Shown: piece by piece, positions 8,848-18,290 of the stretch
Layout: each line of letters opens with the position of its first letter
How positions within the stretch are numbered: position 1 is the stretch's first letter
Assembly (NCBI RefSeq): GCF_020524355.2
Contig: NZ_CP129019.1
Span: 992,001-1,056,000 of the forward strand
Source: Mesobacillus subterraneus
GTDB taxonomy: Bacteria; Bacillota; Bacilli; Bacillales; Cytobacillaceae
Direction: 5' to 3'
DNA: 64,000 nucleotides
The notes under the pieces: model-generated
Told to the model about the DNA's origin: nothing
The model's input: only the letters and a program-made list of their open reading frames with translations
Database searches by the model: none
Program-made: the position numbers and the translations under genes

Positions 8848-9870
8848 GTGGTATTGGACATTTGGAAAAAAATAAGCAAAAAACAGGTGGATCCTGTCTA
8901 TTTAATGTATGGAACCGAAGCTTTTTTAATAAATGAGACAAAACAGCTTCTTGTGGACAATGTTTTGGACGATGAAGAGAAAGATTTCAATTATTCGGTA
9001 TACGATTTAGAAGAAACACCAATTGAGGCAGCTCTGGAAGATGCTGAAACTTTTCCATTCATGGGAGAGAAACGATTGGTCATTCTCCAAAATCCTGTAT
9101 TTTTGACATCGGAAAAGTCAAAAGCTAAGGTAGAGCATAACTTAGCGAAACTGGAGGAATATCTTTCACAGCCTGCACCATACTCGATCGTTGTTTTTTC
9201 TGCTCCATACGAGAAACTGGACGAAAGAAAGAAAGTGACTAAGGAGTTAAAGCGAAAAGCTACGGTCATCGAAGCCAAGAAGCTGAGTGAACCGGAAACT
9301 AAAGCCTGGGTAAAAGAACGCGCTCAAGCCAATGGAGCTGTGATAGATCAAGATGCAATTGAGCTTCTCTTGACGCTTGCAGGGACGAATTTGTTCATGT
9401 TGACGTCTGAAATAGATAAACTGGCACTTTATGCGGGAGAAAACGAGCCAATCAGCAGGGAAATTGTCGACCGACTGACTGCAAGATCGTTGGAACAGAA
9501 TATTTTCTCTCTGGTCGACAAGGTTGTCCACCGTAATGTTGAGTCAGCCTTAAGGATTTATTATGATTTATTAAAACAAAATGAAGAACCGATTAAAATT
9601 CTTGCTGTGATAACGGGGCAATTCAGGCTGATTTACCAGGTGAAGGAGCTTGCCCGCGAAGGCTATGGCCAGCAGCAGATTGCCGGTACTTTGAAAGTCC
9701 ATCCATTCAGGGTAAAATTGGCAGCAGGGCAGGCAGGAGCATTTTCTGATGAGGAATTGACGAGGATCATGAAACTTCTAGCTGATGCTGATTATCAAAT
9801 GAAAACTGGCGGCATGAAAAAAGAAATGTTGATTGAAATGATATTATTCCAGATTAATGGCAGGAAATGA
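8848..9870 (+). CDS. holA: DNA polymerase III delta subunit HolA
   Basis: A 340-residue clamp-loader delta subunit that opens the beta clamp during replication. The N-terminus MVLDIWKKISKKQVDPVYLMYGTEAFLI is typical, beginning at GTG 8848 with GGAG ten bases before. A 23-residue extension to 8779 has no ribosome-binding site and is rejected. The segment TLAGTNLFMLTSEIDKLALYAG belongs to the conserved collar/lid region. It is convergent with rpsT, sharing a strong bidirectional terminator. Confidence 0.92.
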   Translation: MVLDIWKKISKKQVDPVYLMYGTEAFLINETKQLLVDNVLDDEEKDFNYSVYDLEETPIEAALEDAETFPFMGEKRLVILQNPVFLTSEKSKAKVEHNLAKLEEYLSQPAPYSIVVFSAPYEKLDERKKVTKELKRKATVIEAKKLSEPETKAWVKERAQANGAVIDQDAIELLLTLAGTNLFMLTSEIDKLALYAGENEPISREIVDRLTARSLEQNIFSLVDKVVHRNVESALRIYYDLLKQNEEPIKILAVITGQFRLIYQVKELAREGYGQQQIAGTLKVHPFRVKLAAGQAGAFSDEELTRIMKLLADADYQMKTGGMKKEMLIEMILFQINGRK

Positions 9871-9882
9871 TTTTTCATGTAC

Positions 9883-9920
9883 AAATAAAAAAACGACCCA
9901 AGAAGGTCGTTTTTTTATTT
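9883..9920. terminator. Bidirectional terminator between holA and rpsT
   Basis: A perfect 16-bp stem (9883-9898 with 9905-9920) has a core of ACGACC/GGTCGT and an A7/T7 run on the arms. It therefore has a T tract in both directions. Confidence 0.9.
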
Positions 9921-9937
9921 GCATTTAGCATTTAAAA

Positions 9938-10198
9938 TTAGCCATTAGCGTTTAATTTTTTCATTAAACGAGCTTTTTTGCGGGAAGCTGCGTTTTTGTG
10001 GATAAGACCTTTAGCTGCTGCTTTGTCAAGCTTGCTAGCTGCTTCAGCGAAAGAAACTTTTGCTTCAGTATCATTGTTCACGATTGCTGCTTCTGCTTTT
10101 TTAACTGCTGTACGCATAGAAGATTTCACAGTAATGTTTTGAGCTTTGCTCGCTTCACTAGTTTTTACGCGTTTGATTGCAGATTTAATGTTTGGCAT
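9938..10198 (-). CDS. rpsT: Small ribosomal subunit protein bS20
   Basis: An 86-residue basic protein of the 30S subunit. [21 protein letters not shown] and the C-terminal [20 protein letters not shown] are diagnostic. The start ATG at 10198 is preceded by AGGAGGTG on the minus strand. An in-frame GTG 9 bases upstream lies inside that ribosome-binding site and is rejected. It is transcribed toward holA. Confidence 0.97.
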   Translation of the reverse strand: MPNIKSAIKRVKTSEASKAQNITVKSSMRTAVKKAEAAIVNNDTEAKVSFAEAASKLDKAAAKGLIHKNAASRKKARLMKKLNANG

Positions 10199-10423
10199 TC
10201 CGTTCACCTCCTAAAAAAGCATCGAGATTTTATGGAACTCGATATTTCCAGTACATTTCTTATTTATTAAGAACAAATGATATTTTATCAAACAGGGGTT
10301 AATAATGCAATACTCTGCTCTAATTTAAGTCTAGTGTATCGTGAATGTTTTTTTATGTAAAAGGAAAAGATAGGCAATAGTATGCTGTATTGCAGCCAAA
10401 CTGTATTTGGGAGGAATGCGACA

Positions 10424-11548
10424 ATGAAGGAACCAGTAGACTTGAGCATGTATTCAATCAGGACTGACCTGGCTGTGGAAGCGAGGGAGATGGTGCTGGC
10501 AGACCAGCAAGCTACCGTACATACCCAGGAGAATCTCTCCCATATTGAAGGCGTGATTATAAAAGAAAAAGAAGAAAATGATATAAAGATTTCTCTAGTA
10601 GAGGTCACCGCGGAGGGTGAAAAGAGCCTTGGCAAAAAACAGGGGCATTATTTGACAATCGAAGTGGTCGGCATTCGCCAGCAGGATACCGAACTGCAGG
10701 GGAAAGTCGAAAAATTATTCGCCAATGAATTTGCCAATTTTATAAAGCAATCTGGCATCAAGGAAGATGCATCCTGCCTTATTGTTGGTCTGGGGAACTG
10801 GAATGTTACACCCGATGCTTTAGGGCCGCTTGTATGTGAAAATTTACTTGTTACCAAGCATCTGTTCGATCTCCAGCCTGAGAATGTTGAAGAAGGTTAC
10901 CGTTCTGTCAGCGCGCTTTCACCTGGAGTCATGGGGCTAACGGGGATAGAGACTTCTGATATTATTTTTGGCGTCGTGGAGAAAACGAAGCCTGACTTTG
11001 TCATTGCAATTGATGCACTCGCTTCTCGGTCCATAGAAAGAGTCAATTCGACGATCCAGATTTCAGATACAGGCATCCATCCTGGATCAGGCGTAGGGAA
11101 TAAAAGGAAGGAAATTAGCAAAGAAACTTTAGGTATTCCAGTGATAGCGATTGGAGTTCCAACAGTAGTCGATGCGGTTTCAATTACAAGTGATACGATC
11201 GATTTCATTTTGAAGCATTTTGGCAAGGAAATGAGAGAAGGCGATAAGCCTTCGAGGTCACTTGTGCCGGCGGGCATGAGTTTTGGCAAAAGAAAGAAGC
11301 TGACAGAAGAAGATCTCCCTGAAGCTGAACATCGCCAAACCTTCCTTGGAATGATCGGAACACTTGAAGATGAAGAAAAGAGGAAGCTTATTTATGAGGT
11401 TCTATCTCCTTTAGGACACAACCTTATGGTCACTCCTAAAGAAGTGGATGTGTTCATCGAAGATATGGCTAACCTGATTGCCAGCGGTCTTAATTCAGCG
11501 CTGCATACTAAGGTGGACCAGGATAATACAGGCATGTATACACATTAA
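10424..11548 (+). CDS. gpr: Germination protease GPR
   Basis: A 374-residue aspartic-type protease precursor that degrades small acid-soluble spore proteins during germination. The zymogen is activated in the spore by removal of an N-terminal propeptide. The N-terminal [16 protein letters not shown] contains the region around the processing site. [15 protein letters not shown] and [11 protein letters not shown] are the conserved active-site segments of the family. ATG 10424 follows GGGAGG; the 14-residue upstream extension is rejected. It precedes spoIIP, as in B. subtilis. Forespore-specific transcription is expected, but I do not see a clear sigma-G promoter. Confidence 0.94.
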   Translation: MKEPVDLSMYSIRTDLAVEAREMVLADQQATVHTQENLSHIEGVIIKEKEENDIKISLVEVTAEGEKSLGKKQGHYLTIEVVGIRQQDTELQGKVEKLFANEFANFIKQSGIKEDASCLIVGLGNWNVTPDALGPLVCENLLVTKHLFDLQPENVEEGYRSVSALSPGVMGLTGIETSDIIFGVVEKTKPDFVIAIDALASRSIERVNSTIQISDTGIHPGSGVGNKRKEISKETLGIPVIAIGVPTVVDAVSITSDTIDFILKHFGKEMREGDKPSRSLVPAGMSFGKRKKLTEEDLPEAEHRQTFLGMIGTLEDEEKRKLIYEVLSPLGHNLMVTPKEVDVFIEDMANLIASGLNSALHTKVDQDNTGMYTH

Positions 11549-11656
11549 AATAAATTCTATTAGATTTATTTAAAATTCGTTACGGAAAGATTTGAAGTTC
11601 TATCTTCTCTAGCAAAGTCATAACATTTACTAGACTTGCATTAGAGAGGTGGAACA

Positions 11657-12865
11657 ATGAGATTTAATAAACGATCTGGAATAATTGTAGCCGTCCAAGG
11701 GACTCAAGTAGTAAAAGCCGCATTAGCATTTGTGTTCTTTCTCATTGGGATTTTTTCCATAAGCGGAGCAATGACTTCGCTAAAGCCTGAATACAGGATC
11801 ACCTCGGATTCCGTTAATCAGGCAGCAAACAATCTGAATGGCCAACTGCTTTTCAGTTTAATGGGTTGGGAAAACCATCAATTCCTCCAGGCGCTCCCGG
11901 ATGAATATGAGACACCGAAGCTCACAAATATCATGTTCAAGCTTACTACCAATATCAATCTGGATGATCCACGGAGCTTGCTTGGCAGGGAACTACCGGG
12001 TTTCTCGCTTTTTGACGGGAAGATACTAGTCGCAGGTGAAGGAACAAATTATACGAACATGCCAATGGAATCCGCTCCTCCTGTCGATGTATTGAAAGCA
12101 GAGCAGGAAGCGGCGCTGCAAAACACGGAAGGTTTAGATACGGGGAATCCTGAAGATACGGAAGCACCTCCGCTATCCACTGGAGACCGAAAAGCTGTTT
12201 ATGTTTATTTTACACACACAAGAGAATCCTATCTTCCTTATCTTAAGGGAGTGACCGACCCGAATAAAGCCTATCACTCACAGGTGAATGTCACGAAGAT
12301 AGGCGACCAGCTGAAGTCAAGTCTGGAGCAGCGCGGAATCGGAACAACGGTAGATAAGACGGACGTTATGGCTACCAATCTCAACAAGAAAGGGCTTGGA
12401 TTTGGAAAAGCCTATCAGGAATCACGGCCGGTTGTGGAAGCGGCGATGGCTGGAGACCGGAATCTTCAATACTTTATTGATATCCACCGGGATGGGTATC
12501 GAAAAGACAAAACGACGATCCAAATCAACGGTAAGCCATACGCAAAACTGGCATTTGTTATCGGAGGGGAAAATGCCAATTATGAAAAAAACCTTGCTCT
12601 CGCACGAGAACTGCACAATCTACTCGATAAAAAGTACGGCAAGGGATTAAGCAGGGGCGTCATCGAGAAAAAGGGAGCCTCGACGAATGGCAAATTCAAT
12701 CAAGACTTGTCCGGCAATGCACTGCTAATAGAGTTTGGCGGCGTGGACAACACATTCGAAGAATTGAACAGGTCCGCCGATGCTCTGGCAGATGTGTTCA
12801 GTGAATTCTACTGGCAGGCGGAAAAAGTAGATGCCCCAGCGCAGGAATCTTCTGATAACCAATAA
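11657..12865 (+). CDS. spoIIP: Stage II sporulation protein P, cell-wall hydrolase
   Basis: A 402-residue membrane-anchored amidase/endopeptidase of the SpoIID-SpoIIM-SpoIIP complex that thins septal peptidoglycan and drives engulfment. One N-terminal membrane helix lies at about residues 18-38 (VKAALAFVFFLIGIFSISGA). The SpoIIP domain starts near residue 180 with AVYVYFTHTRESYLPYL. The zinc-site segments are THTRES, FIDIHRDGYRKDKT and LLIEFGGVDNT. The ATG at 11657 follows GAGAGGTGG. It forms a pair with yqxA. Confidence 0.93.
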   Translation: MRFNKRSGIIVAVQGTQVVKAALAFVFFLIGIFSISGAMTSLKPEYRITSDSVNQAANNLNGQLLFSLMGWENHQFLQALPDEYETPKLTNIMFKLTTNINLDDPRSLLGRELPGFSLFDGKILVAGEGTNYTNMPMESAPPVDVLKAEQEAALQNTEGLDTGNPEDTEAPPLSTGDRKAVYVYFTHTRESYLPYLKGVTDPNKAYHSQVNVTKIGDQLKSSLEQRGIGTTVDKTDVMATNLNKKGLGFGKAYQESRPVVEAAMAGDRNLQYFIDIHRDGYRKDKTTIQINGKPYAKLAFVIGGENANYEKNLALARELHNLLDKKYGKGLSRGVIEKKGASTNGKFNQDLSGNALLIEFGGVDNTFEELNRSADALADVFSEFYWQAEKVDAPAQESSDNQ

Positions 12866-12886
12866 AAAATCAATTAGGTGATTGAG

Positions 12887-13219
12887 ATGAAAATGTTTAT
12901 GCTTAAAAGCTTAATGCTTGCTTCTTTAATGTTCATATCCGTATTGTTCGGCATGCAGCAGGCAAATGAAGGCATCCATAAAATGAAAGGGTACGAAGAT
13001 CCTGAATTCAAAAGTGCGTTCAGCATCGACGAAAAGGGAAACGGCAGCTTTGAAACCGCCATTTTAGGGAATGAGATTTCAAGCCACGATTTGGAACAAA
13101 AGCGGGAAAAACTTGAAGAAATGAAAGCATTTAACCTCTTTTCATCATTAGGTAAAAATCTGGCAGAAGGAGTCTCGCTGGTTGTGGAAAAAACAGTAGA
13201 TTTAATTACAGGGAAGTGA
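12887..13219 (+). CDS. yqxA: YqxA family protein
   Basis: A 110-residue protein with an N-terminal membrane or signal segment (LKSLMLASLMFISVLFGM) and a polar C-terminal part rich in glutamate and lysine. Position directly after spoIIP and size match B. subtilis YqxA, of unknown function. ATG 12887 is favoured by AGGTG six bases upstream; GTG 12878 overlaps that site. It is probably exported or membrane-anchored and expressed with spoIIP, then followed by a terminator. Confidence 0.8.
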   Translation: MKMFMLKSLMLASLMFISVLFGMQQANEGIHKMKGYEDPEFKSAFSIDEKGNGSFETAILGNEISSHDLEQKREKLEEMKAFNLFSSLGKNLAEGVSLVVEKTVDLITGK

Positions 13220-13225
13220 GTAGAG

Positions 13226-13250
13226 CAGCGGGCTTAAGCCCGCTGTTTTT
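13226..13250 (+). terminator. Terminator of spoIIP-yqxA
   Basis: A perfect palindrome CAGCGGGCTT/AAGCCCGCTG at 13226-13245 is followed by TTTTTG. Confidence 0.85.
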
Positions 13251-13374
13251 GTATTATAGGGCTGTTAAGTACATATGACACACCTATATAGCCGATTAGC
13301 CGCTCGATTAAGCAGGATTTCGGGAAAAAGAGGTTGACGATGGAGCTGGTTGTTATTGTTAAAATCCAAATGTT

Positions 13375-13942
13375 GGTAAAAAAGGTCGCCAATATAGCTG
13401 GTTAGCACGCTTAAAATCCAGATGATGGTAAAACGAGTTGTCAATTGAGTTGATTGGCATCACAAAAATCCAATTTATGGTTAAAATGATCACCAATACA
13501 GGTGATTGATGCATTCATAATCCATATACTGGTAAAATGAATCACCAATACAGGTGATTGGTGCATTCATAATCCATATACTGGTAAAATGAGTCACCAA
13601 TGGAGTTGATTAGAACACACAAAATCCAGATGTTAGTAAAAAGAGTTGCCAATAGAGCTAATTGGTTTTATGAAAATCCATCTTATGGAAAAACGAACCA
13701 CCAATACTGGTGAATGGCACGTTGATAAAGCTGCTGGTAAAATGAGTTGCCAATAGAGCTGCTTGGTATTGTGAAAATCCATTTTATGGTAAATATAATC
13801 ACTAATATAAGTGATCGGCAGGCATACAATCAAATATTGTTAAAATTATTCACCAATGGAGTTGATTGGCACTCTGGAAAATCAGATGCTGGTAAAAAAG
13901 GTCGCCAATGAAGTAATTAGTAATTAGCATTAGGCTAATAAG
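13375..13942. repeat. Degenerate tandem array, 52-bp period, about 11 units
   Basis: The landmark GGTAAA and its variants recur at 13375, 13427, 13479, 13531, 13583, 13635, 13687, 13736, 13788, about 13838 and 13891. The spacing is 52 bp almost throughout (one step of 49, and about 50 then 53 around the tenth unit). Each unit carries CCAAT-N7-ATTGG or a variant. Cleaner units also have a palindrome such as ATCACC-N6-GGTGAT. One unit shows the compensated form ATCACT-N6-AGTGAT and another CACCA-N4-TGGTG. No credible reading frame crosses the array. It lies between convergent yqxA and the NERD-domain gene. The same CCAAT/ATTGG stem forms the terminator of the NERD gene next to it. Confidence 0.9.
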
Positions 13943-13971
13943 AACGCTACTAAAGCTGAATGGTCTACAGT

Positions 13972-14007
13972 AAAAAAAAGATCACCAATGACTACTCATT
14001 GGTGATC
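13972..14007 (-). terminator. Terminator of the NERD-domain gene
   Basis: Read on the minus strand, a perfect 12-bp stem (GATCACCAATGA arm at 13980-13991, complement 13996-14007) with a 4-base loop is followed by eight T residues (A run at 13972-13979). The stem contains the ACCAAT/ATTGGT pair that recurs in the adjacent array. Confidence 0.9.
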
Positions 14008-14018
14008 GAAAGGAAAAA

Positions 14019-14924
14019 TTAATTATAATACGACCATTGGCCATAACCTGACATGATAAAGTTTTCCTTCAATAGTTGCTGGATTTTTAATTTCGGAAAT
14101 ATTTCACCGCACCATTCATAGATAGTATTTGTAGAGATCTTTTTAGTTGGATATAAAATTTGAAGCTCCTCGATACTTCGTAATAATACTTCTTTTGTAT
14201 TTTCATGCTTTCCGCATTTCTTACAAGTTAGTATAACCCCGCTGTATTCCTCCATAACCGTTCCGCACGAATGGCAAAACACTCCTTTTCGCAGCTGGGA
14301 ATATTCAAATGCTGGTATTTTAGTGAATGGAGATTTCGTCAAATGAGAGGATAGTAGTTTTTCTGACAGTCTGGAATGTTGGCTATTTAAAGTAGACTTT
14401 TGGTTATTCATTTTGTGGATAAAACGGTTGAGGTTGGTCGGGAGGATGATTCGCCTGTTGAGAGGAGCCTGGTACAAAGTGAAATCCGGATTGACAAAAA
14501 CGAGATAGGCTTCTATGGGGACTTTAAATCCAATACTATTAAAAAATTGTCTTAATAGAGATTCGTTCCTTTCAAGCTGAAGGAGTGGATTCTTAACTTC
14601 TTTTCCTTTAATTGTCTTGAATTGATCGCCATCAAAATAATACTCTCCTTCAAAGTATTTCACTTCAAATAAGTAGGTGAGAATCTGAGAAATCATCAGT
14701 GAATCAATTTGAAAATGTGAATGATTCTGTTCAAACAGCAGGTCATTAAGGATGTATGATTGAATGAATATTTGTCGCAGATACCCATCAAACATCACCT
14801 CGCCTTCAAATCCTTTTTTGAGATTAAAATAATATTGTTTCTCTTTCTCTGTTAAATCCATCCGCCTGTTCAATACCTTGAATACTCTTAATTCTTCCGA
14901 TTCATAACGATCCTTTTTAAACAT
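14019..14924 (-). CDS. NERD-domain protein with C-terminal zinc ribbon
   Basis: A 301-residue protein. The N-terminal half is a nuclease-related (NERD) domain: GFEGEVMFDGYL near residue 38, then LNDLLFEQNHSHFQIDSLMI and YLFEVKYFEGEYYF. Together these give an E...D...ExK pattern like PD-(D/E)xK nucleases. A four-cysteine zinc-ribbon follows (CHSCGTVMEEY...CKKCGKH). The last 55 residues are helical and could be a DNA-binding segment. The start at 14924 is chosen for AAAGGA upstream. It sits alone, opposite to its neighbours, between yqxA and lepA, which are adjacent in B. subtilis, so it looks like an insertion. Function unproven; DNA processing is plausible from the fold only. Confidence 0.85.
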   Translation of the reverse strand: MFKKDRYESEELRVFKVLNRRMDLTEKEKQYYFNLKKGFEGEVMFDGYLRQIFIQSYILNDLLFEQNHSHFQIDSLMISQILTYLFEVKYFEGEYYFDGDQFKTIKGKEVKNPLLQLERNESLLRQFFNSIGFKVPIEAYLVFVNPDFTLYQAPLNRRIILPTNLNRFIHKMNNQKSTLNSQHSRLSEKLLSSHLTKSPFTKIPAFEYSQLRKGVFCHSCGTVMEEYSGVILTCKKCGKHENTKEVLLRSIEELQILYPTKKISTNTIYEWCGEIFPKLKIQQLLKENFIMSGYGQWSYYN

Positions 14925-15042
14925 AATGCACATCCTTTCTAACTTCATTTTACATAATGAGTTCTTAATTTTCTGTGAACAATTTAAGGACACATTCCAG
15001 CTCGGCTAGCTGGCCCAAACGTGACACTTCCTCCATTATTTA

Positions 15043-15071
15043 TTGAATCTTGATATTCCTGCTGATATAAT
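15043..15071 (+). promoter_or_regulatory. Promoter of lepA (sigma-A type)
   Basis: TTGAAT at 15043-15048, a 17-bp spacer, then TATAAT at 15066-15071 with an extended TGA just before the -10. It lies 43 bp upstream of the lepA start. Confidence 0.8.
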
Positions 15072-15113
15072 CAACAATAGTGTACATGCGCGAGTATAGT
15101 AGGAGTGAACGCA

Positions 15114-16949
15114 ATGAGCAGAGAAGATAGACTTAATAGACAAAGTAAAATACGAAATTTTTCGATTATCGCCCATATTGACCATGGTAAGTCGACGCTG
15201 GCTGACCGTATCCTTGAAAAGACGAATGCATTGACTGCGCGGGAAATGAAGGATCAGCTTCTGGATTCGATGGATCTAGAGCGTGAGCGCGGAATAACAA
15301 TAAAACTGAATTCAGTGCAATTGAAGTACAAGGCGAAGGATGGAGAAATCTACACCTTCCACCTGATCGATACTCCTGGACACGTAGACTTTACATACGA
15401 GGTTTCCCGAAGTCTGGCAGCATGTGAGGGAGCGGTTCTTGTTGTCGATGCGGCACAAGGGATCGAGGCACAGACATTGGCGAACGTATACCTTGCGATC
15501 GACAATGACCTGGAGATCGTGCCAGTCATCAACAAAATCGATTTGCCAAGTGCGGATCCTGAGCGAGTAAGGAATGAAATTGAAGATGTGATCGGGCTTG
15601 ATGCTACTGATGCTGTTCTTGCTTCTGCTAAAGCGGGAATTGGAATAGAAGAAATCCTGGAACAAATCGTCGAGAAAGTTCCGGCTCCACAAGGAGACCC
15701 TGAAGCTCCTTTAAAAGCATTGATTTTTGACTCTTTGTACGACGCATACCGCGGCGTAGTCGCTTATATCCGTGTTGTCGATGGCACCGTAAAAGTTGGC
15801 GATAAAGTCAGAATGATGGCAACAGGCAAAGAATTTGAAGTAACGGAAGTTGGAGTATTTACTCCAAAGGCAACTCCCGCAGCTGAATTGACTGTCGGAG
15901 ATGTAGGTTTCCTGACTGCGGCAATTAAGAACGTCGGCGACACACGTGTTGGTGATACGATCACAAACGCGAAAAATGGAGCTGCCGAAGCACTTCCTGG
16001 ATACCGTCGTTTGAACCCGATGGTATATTGCGGTCTGTATCCAATTGACTCAGCGAAATTCAACGACCTTAGGGAAGCTCTTGAAAAATTAGAGCTTAAC
16101 GATTCAGCGCTTCAATTCGAGCCTGAAACTTCACAGGCGTTAGGCTTCGGTTTCCGATGTGGATTCCTCGGACTTCTTCATATGGAAATCATTCAAGAGC
16201 GAATCGAACGTGAATTCAAGATTGATTTGATTACGACAGCGCCAAGTGTAATCTATGATGTAATCATGACTGATGGTACTGAATTGAAGGTAGACAACCC
16301 ATCAAACATGCCTGACCCTCAGAAGATTGACCGTGTTGAAGAGCCTTATGTAAAAGCAACAATGATGGCACCGAATGAATATGTTGGAGCAATCATGGAG
16401 CTTTGCCAGGAAAAACGCGGTATCTTTATCGATATGCAATATATGGACGAAACGCGCGTCAGCATCGTGTATGAAATCCCGCTCTCTGAAATCGTTTATG
16501 ATTTCTTTGATCAGCTAAAATCAAGCACGAAAGGCTATGCGTCATTCGATTATGAACTGATAGGATACAAGCCTTCAAAGCTAGTGAAGATGGACATTCT
16601 TTTGAACGCTGAAAAAGTTGATGCTTTGAGTTTCATCGTCCATAATGATTTTGCTTACGAGCGCGGAAAGATTATTGTAGATAAGCTTAAGGACCTGATT
16701 CCACGTCAGCAGTTCGAGGTGCCAATCCAGGCAGCAATCGGACAGAAAATTGTTGCCCGTTCGACAATCAAGGCGATGCGTAAAAACGTACTGGCGAAGT
16801 GTTACGGTGGGGATATCTCCCGTAAACGTAAGCTCCTTGAGAAGCAAAAAGAAGGTAAAAAGCGCATGAAGCAAGTTGGTTCTGTAGAAGTTCCGCAAGA
16901 AGCCTTCATGGCAGTCCTAAAAATGGACGACAACAATACGAAGAAGTAA
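15114..16949 (+). CDS. lepA: Elongation factor 4 (LepA)
   Basis: A 611-residue translational GTPase that acts on stalled or mis-translocated ribosomes. The G1 motif [10 protein letters not shown]3 DTPGHVDF and G4 NKID are present, together with the LepA-specific C-terminal domain ending near [11 protein letters not shown] 15114 is preceded by AGGAG at 15101. The in-frame GTG at 15105 overlaps that site and is rejected. It has its own strong promoter. hemW follows after 131 bp. Confidence 0.97.
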   Translation: MSREDRLNRQSKIRNFSIIAHIDHGKSTLADRILEKTNALTAREMKDQLLDSMDLERERGITIKLNSVQLKYKAKDGEIYTFHLIDTPGHVDFTYEVSRSLAACEGAVLVVDAAQGIEAQTLANVYLAIDNDLEIVPVINKIDLPSADPERVRNEIEDVIGLDATDAVLASAKAGIGIEEILEQIVEKVPAPQGDPEAPLKALIFDSLYDAYRGVVAYIRVVDGTVKVGDKVRMMATGKEFEVTEVGVFTPKATPAAELTVGDVGFLTAAIKNVGDTRVGDTITNAKNGAAEALPGYRRLNPMVYCGLYPIDSAKFNDLREALEKLELNDSALQFEPETSQALGFGFRCGFLGLLHMEIIQERIEREFKIDLITTAPSVIYDVIMTDGTELKVDNPSNMPDPQKIDRVEEPYVKATMMAPNEYVGAIMELCQEKRGIFIDMQYMDETRVSIVYEIPLSEIVYDFFDQLKSSTKGYASFDYELIGYKPSKLVKMDILLNAEKVDALSFIVHNDFAYERGKIIVDKLKDLIPRQQFEVPIQAAIGQKIVARSTIKAMRKNVLAKCYGGDISRKRKLLEKQKEGKKRMKQVGSVEVPQEAFMAVLKMDDNNTKK

Positions 16950-17080
16950 AATAGCAGGGGAGGCTGGATGTGCTTGGTAAAGCAAGCGATTCTGGACTCT
17001 TTTTTCAATAAATTCATCGTCTCAATAGAAAAATGGATCTAAATCCTGGCCTGAAAAGCCACATTAGGAAGTGAACAAAA

Positions 17081-18214
17081 ATGAAAGCAGCATACATCCA
17101 TATTCCTTTCTGCCACCATATTTGCCATTACTGTGATTTCAATAAGGTATTCATGAAGGGGCAGCCAGTTGATGAATACCTGGCGGCACTAGAAAAGGAA
17201 ATGAGCCTGTCGGTAAACAAGCAAGTAATGGAAACCGTGTTTGTCGGTGGCGGCACACCTACAGCCTTAAATGAAAAACAATTGGATAAGCTTGTTTCCG
17301 CGATCAACAGACAGCTTTATATAGACTCCAATACGGAATATTCCTTCGAAGCCAACCCGGGGGATTTGTCAAAAGAAAAGCTGGCAATCCTGAAGAATGC
17401 CGGTGTCAATCGGCTTAGTTTTGGAGTACAGACTTTCAATGATGAACTTTTGGAAAAAATTGACCGCAGCCATCGGGCTAAGGATGTGTTTGAATCAATT
17501 GAAAATGCAAAAACAGCAGGTTTTGATAATATCAGCATTGACTTGATTTATAGCCTTCCAGGGCAGACAAAGCAGGATTTCAAAGAATCAATCCAAACAG
17601 CCCTTGGACTAGGGCTGGTTCATTATTCAGGATATTCATTAATCATTGAACCGAAAACAGTGTTCTACAACTTAATGCAAAAAGGTAAGCTCCCGCTCCC
17701 AGGTGAGGATGCAGAAGCAGAAATGTATGAAACACTAATGGAGCAAATGGAAAGCGGGGGGCTGAGGCAATATGAGATCAGCAATTTCTCCGTCCCAGGA
17801 TTCGAAAGCAGACACAACATTACCTATTGGAACAACGAAGAGTATTACGGGTTCGGTGCCGGGGCTCATGGATATGTCGGTGGAACCAGGCAGTCAAATT
17901 TCGGACCATTAAAAAAATATATGGAGCCATTATCTAAAGGTGAACTTCCAATCATGGATGCGCATAAAGTGACTCTTGAGGAAAAAATGGAAGAAGAAAT
18001 GTTCCTCGGACTACGGAAGACAGAAGGTGTATCGATTCGACAATTCGAGGAAAAATTCGGGCGGAATCCGCTGAATTTATTTGCAGGTCAAATAAAGGAA
18101 TGGTCAGAGAGAGGCCTTCTGAAAAGTGATGGAGAAAAAATCTCACTAACAAGGCAGGGACGCCTGCTCGGCAATGAAGTCTTTCAATCATTCATTGGGG
18201 TATCAAATCATTGA
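17081..18214 (+). CDS. hemW: Radical SAM heme chaperone HemW
   Basis: A 377-residue radical SAM protein. The cluster-binding cysteines are in PFCHHICHYCDF (CxxxCxxC) near residues 9-18, followed by VFVGGGTPT. It resembles coproporphyrinogen dehydrogenase HemN but has the single-domain size and the short N-terminus of HemW, now regarded as a heme chaperone, so an enzymatic role in heme synthesis should not be assumed. The hrcA promoter -35 box overlaps its stop codon. Confidence 0.9.
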   Translation: MKAAYIHIPFCHHICHYCDFNKVFMKGQPVDEYLAALEKEMSLSVNKQVMETVFVGGGTPTALNEKQLDKLVSAINRQLYIDSNTEYSFEANPGDLSKEKLAILKNAGVNRLSFGVQTFNDELLEKIDRSHRAKDVFESIENAKTAGFDNISIDLIYSLPGQTKQDFKESIQTALGLGLVHYSGYSLIIEPKTVFYNLMQKGKLPLPGEDAEAEMYETLMEQMESGGLRQYEISNFSVPGFESRHNITYWNNEEYYGFGAGAHGYVGGTRQSNFGPLKKYMEPLSKGELPIMDAHKVTLEEKMEEEMFLGLRKTEGVSIRQFEEKFGRNPLNLFAGQIKEWSERGLLKSDGEKISLTRQGRLLGNEVFQSFIGVSNH

Positions 18215-18239
18215 CATCCTCAGCGTTTATTGATAAATT
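18211..18239 (+). promoter_or_regulatory. Promoter of the hrcA-grpE-dnaK-dnaJ operon
   Basis: TTGACA at 18211-18216, a 17-bp spacer and TAAATT at 18234-18239 (4 of 6 matches). The -35 box overlaps the TGA stop of hemW. The predicted start of transcription falls just before the CIRCE element, as needed for HrcA repression. Confidence 0.75.
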
Positions 18240-18249
18240 ATTTTTAGAA

Positions 18250-18276
18250 TTAGCACTCGTTCTTATAGAGTGCTAA
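18250..18276 (+). promoter_or_regulatory. CIRCE operator (HrcA binding site)
   Basis: A perfect consensus TTAGCACTC-N9-GAGTGCTAA at 18250-18276, located 14 bp upstream of the hrcA start. HrcA bound here represses the operon until heat shock titrates GroE away. Confidence 0.98.
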
Positions 18277-18290
18277 CAGAGGTGATGATG

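Noticed and set aside
13633-13833. Open frame on the minus strand inside the 13.4-kb array
   Set aside because: It is produced by the 52-bp repeats, has no ribosome-binding site and its sequence is internally repetitive.
13375-13942. CRISPR array or toxin-antitoxin locus
   Set aside because: The 52-bp units diverge along their whole length without unique spacers, and no small gene pair is seen.
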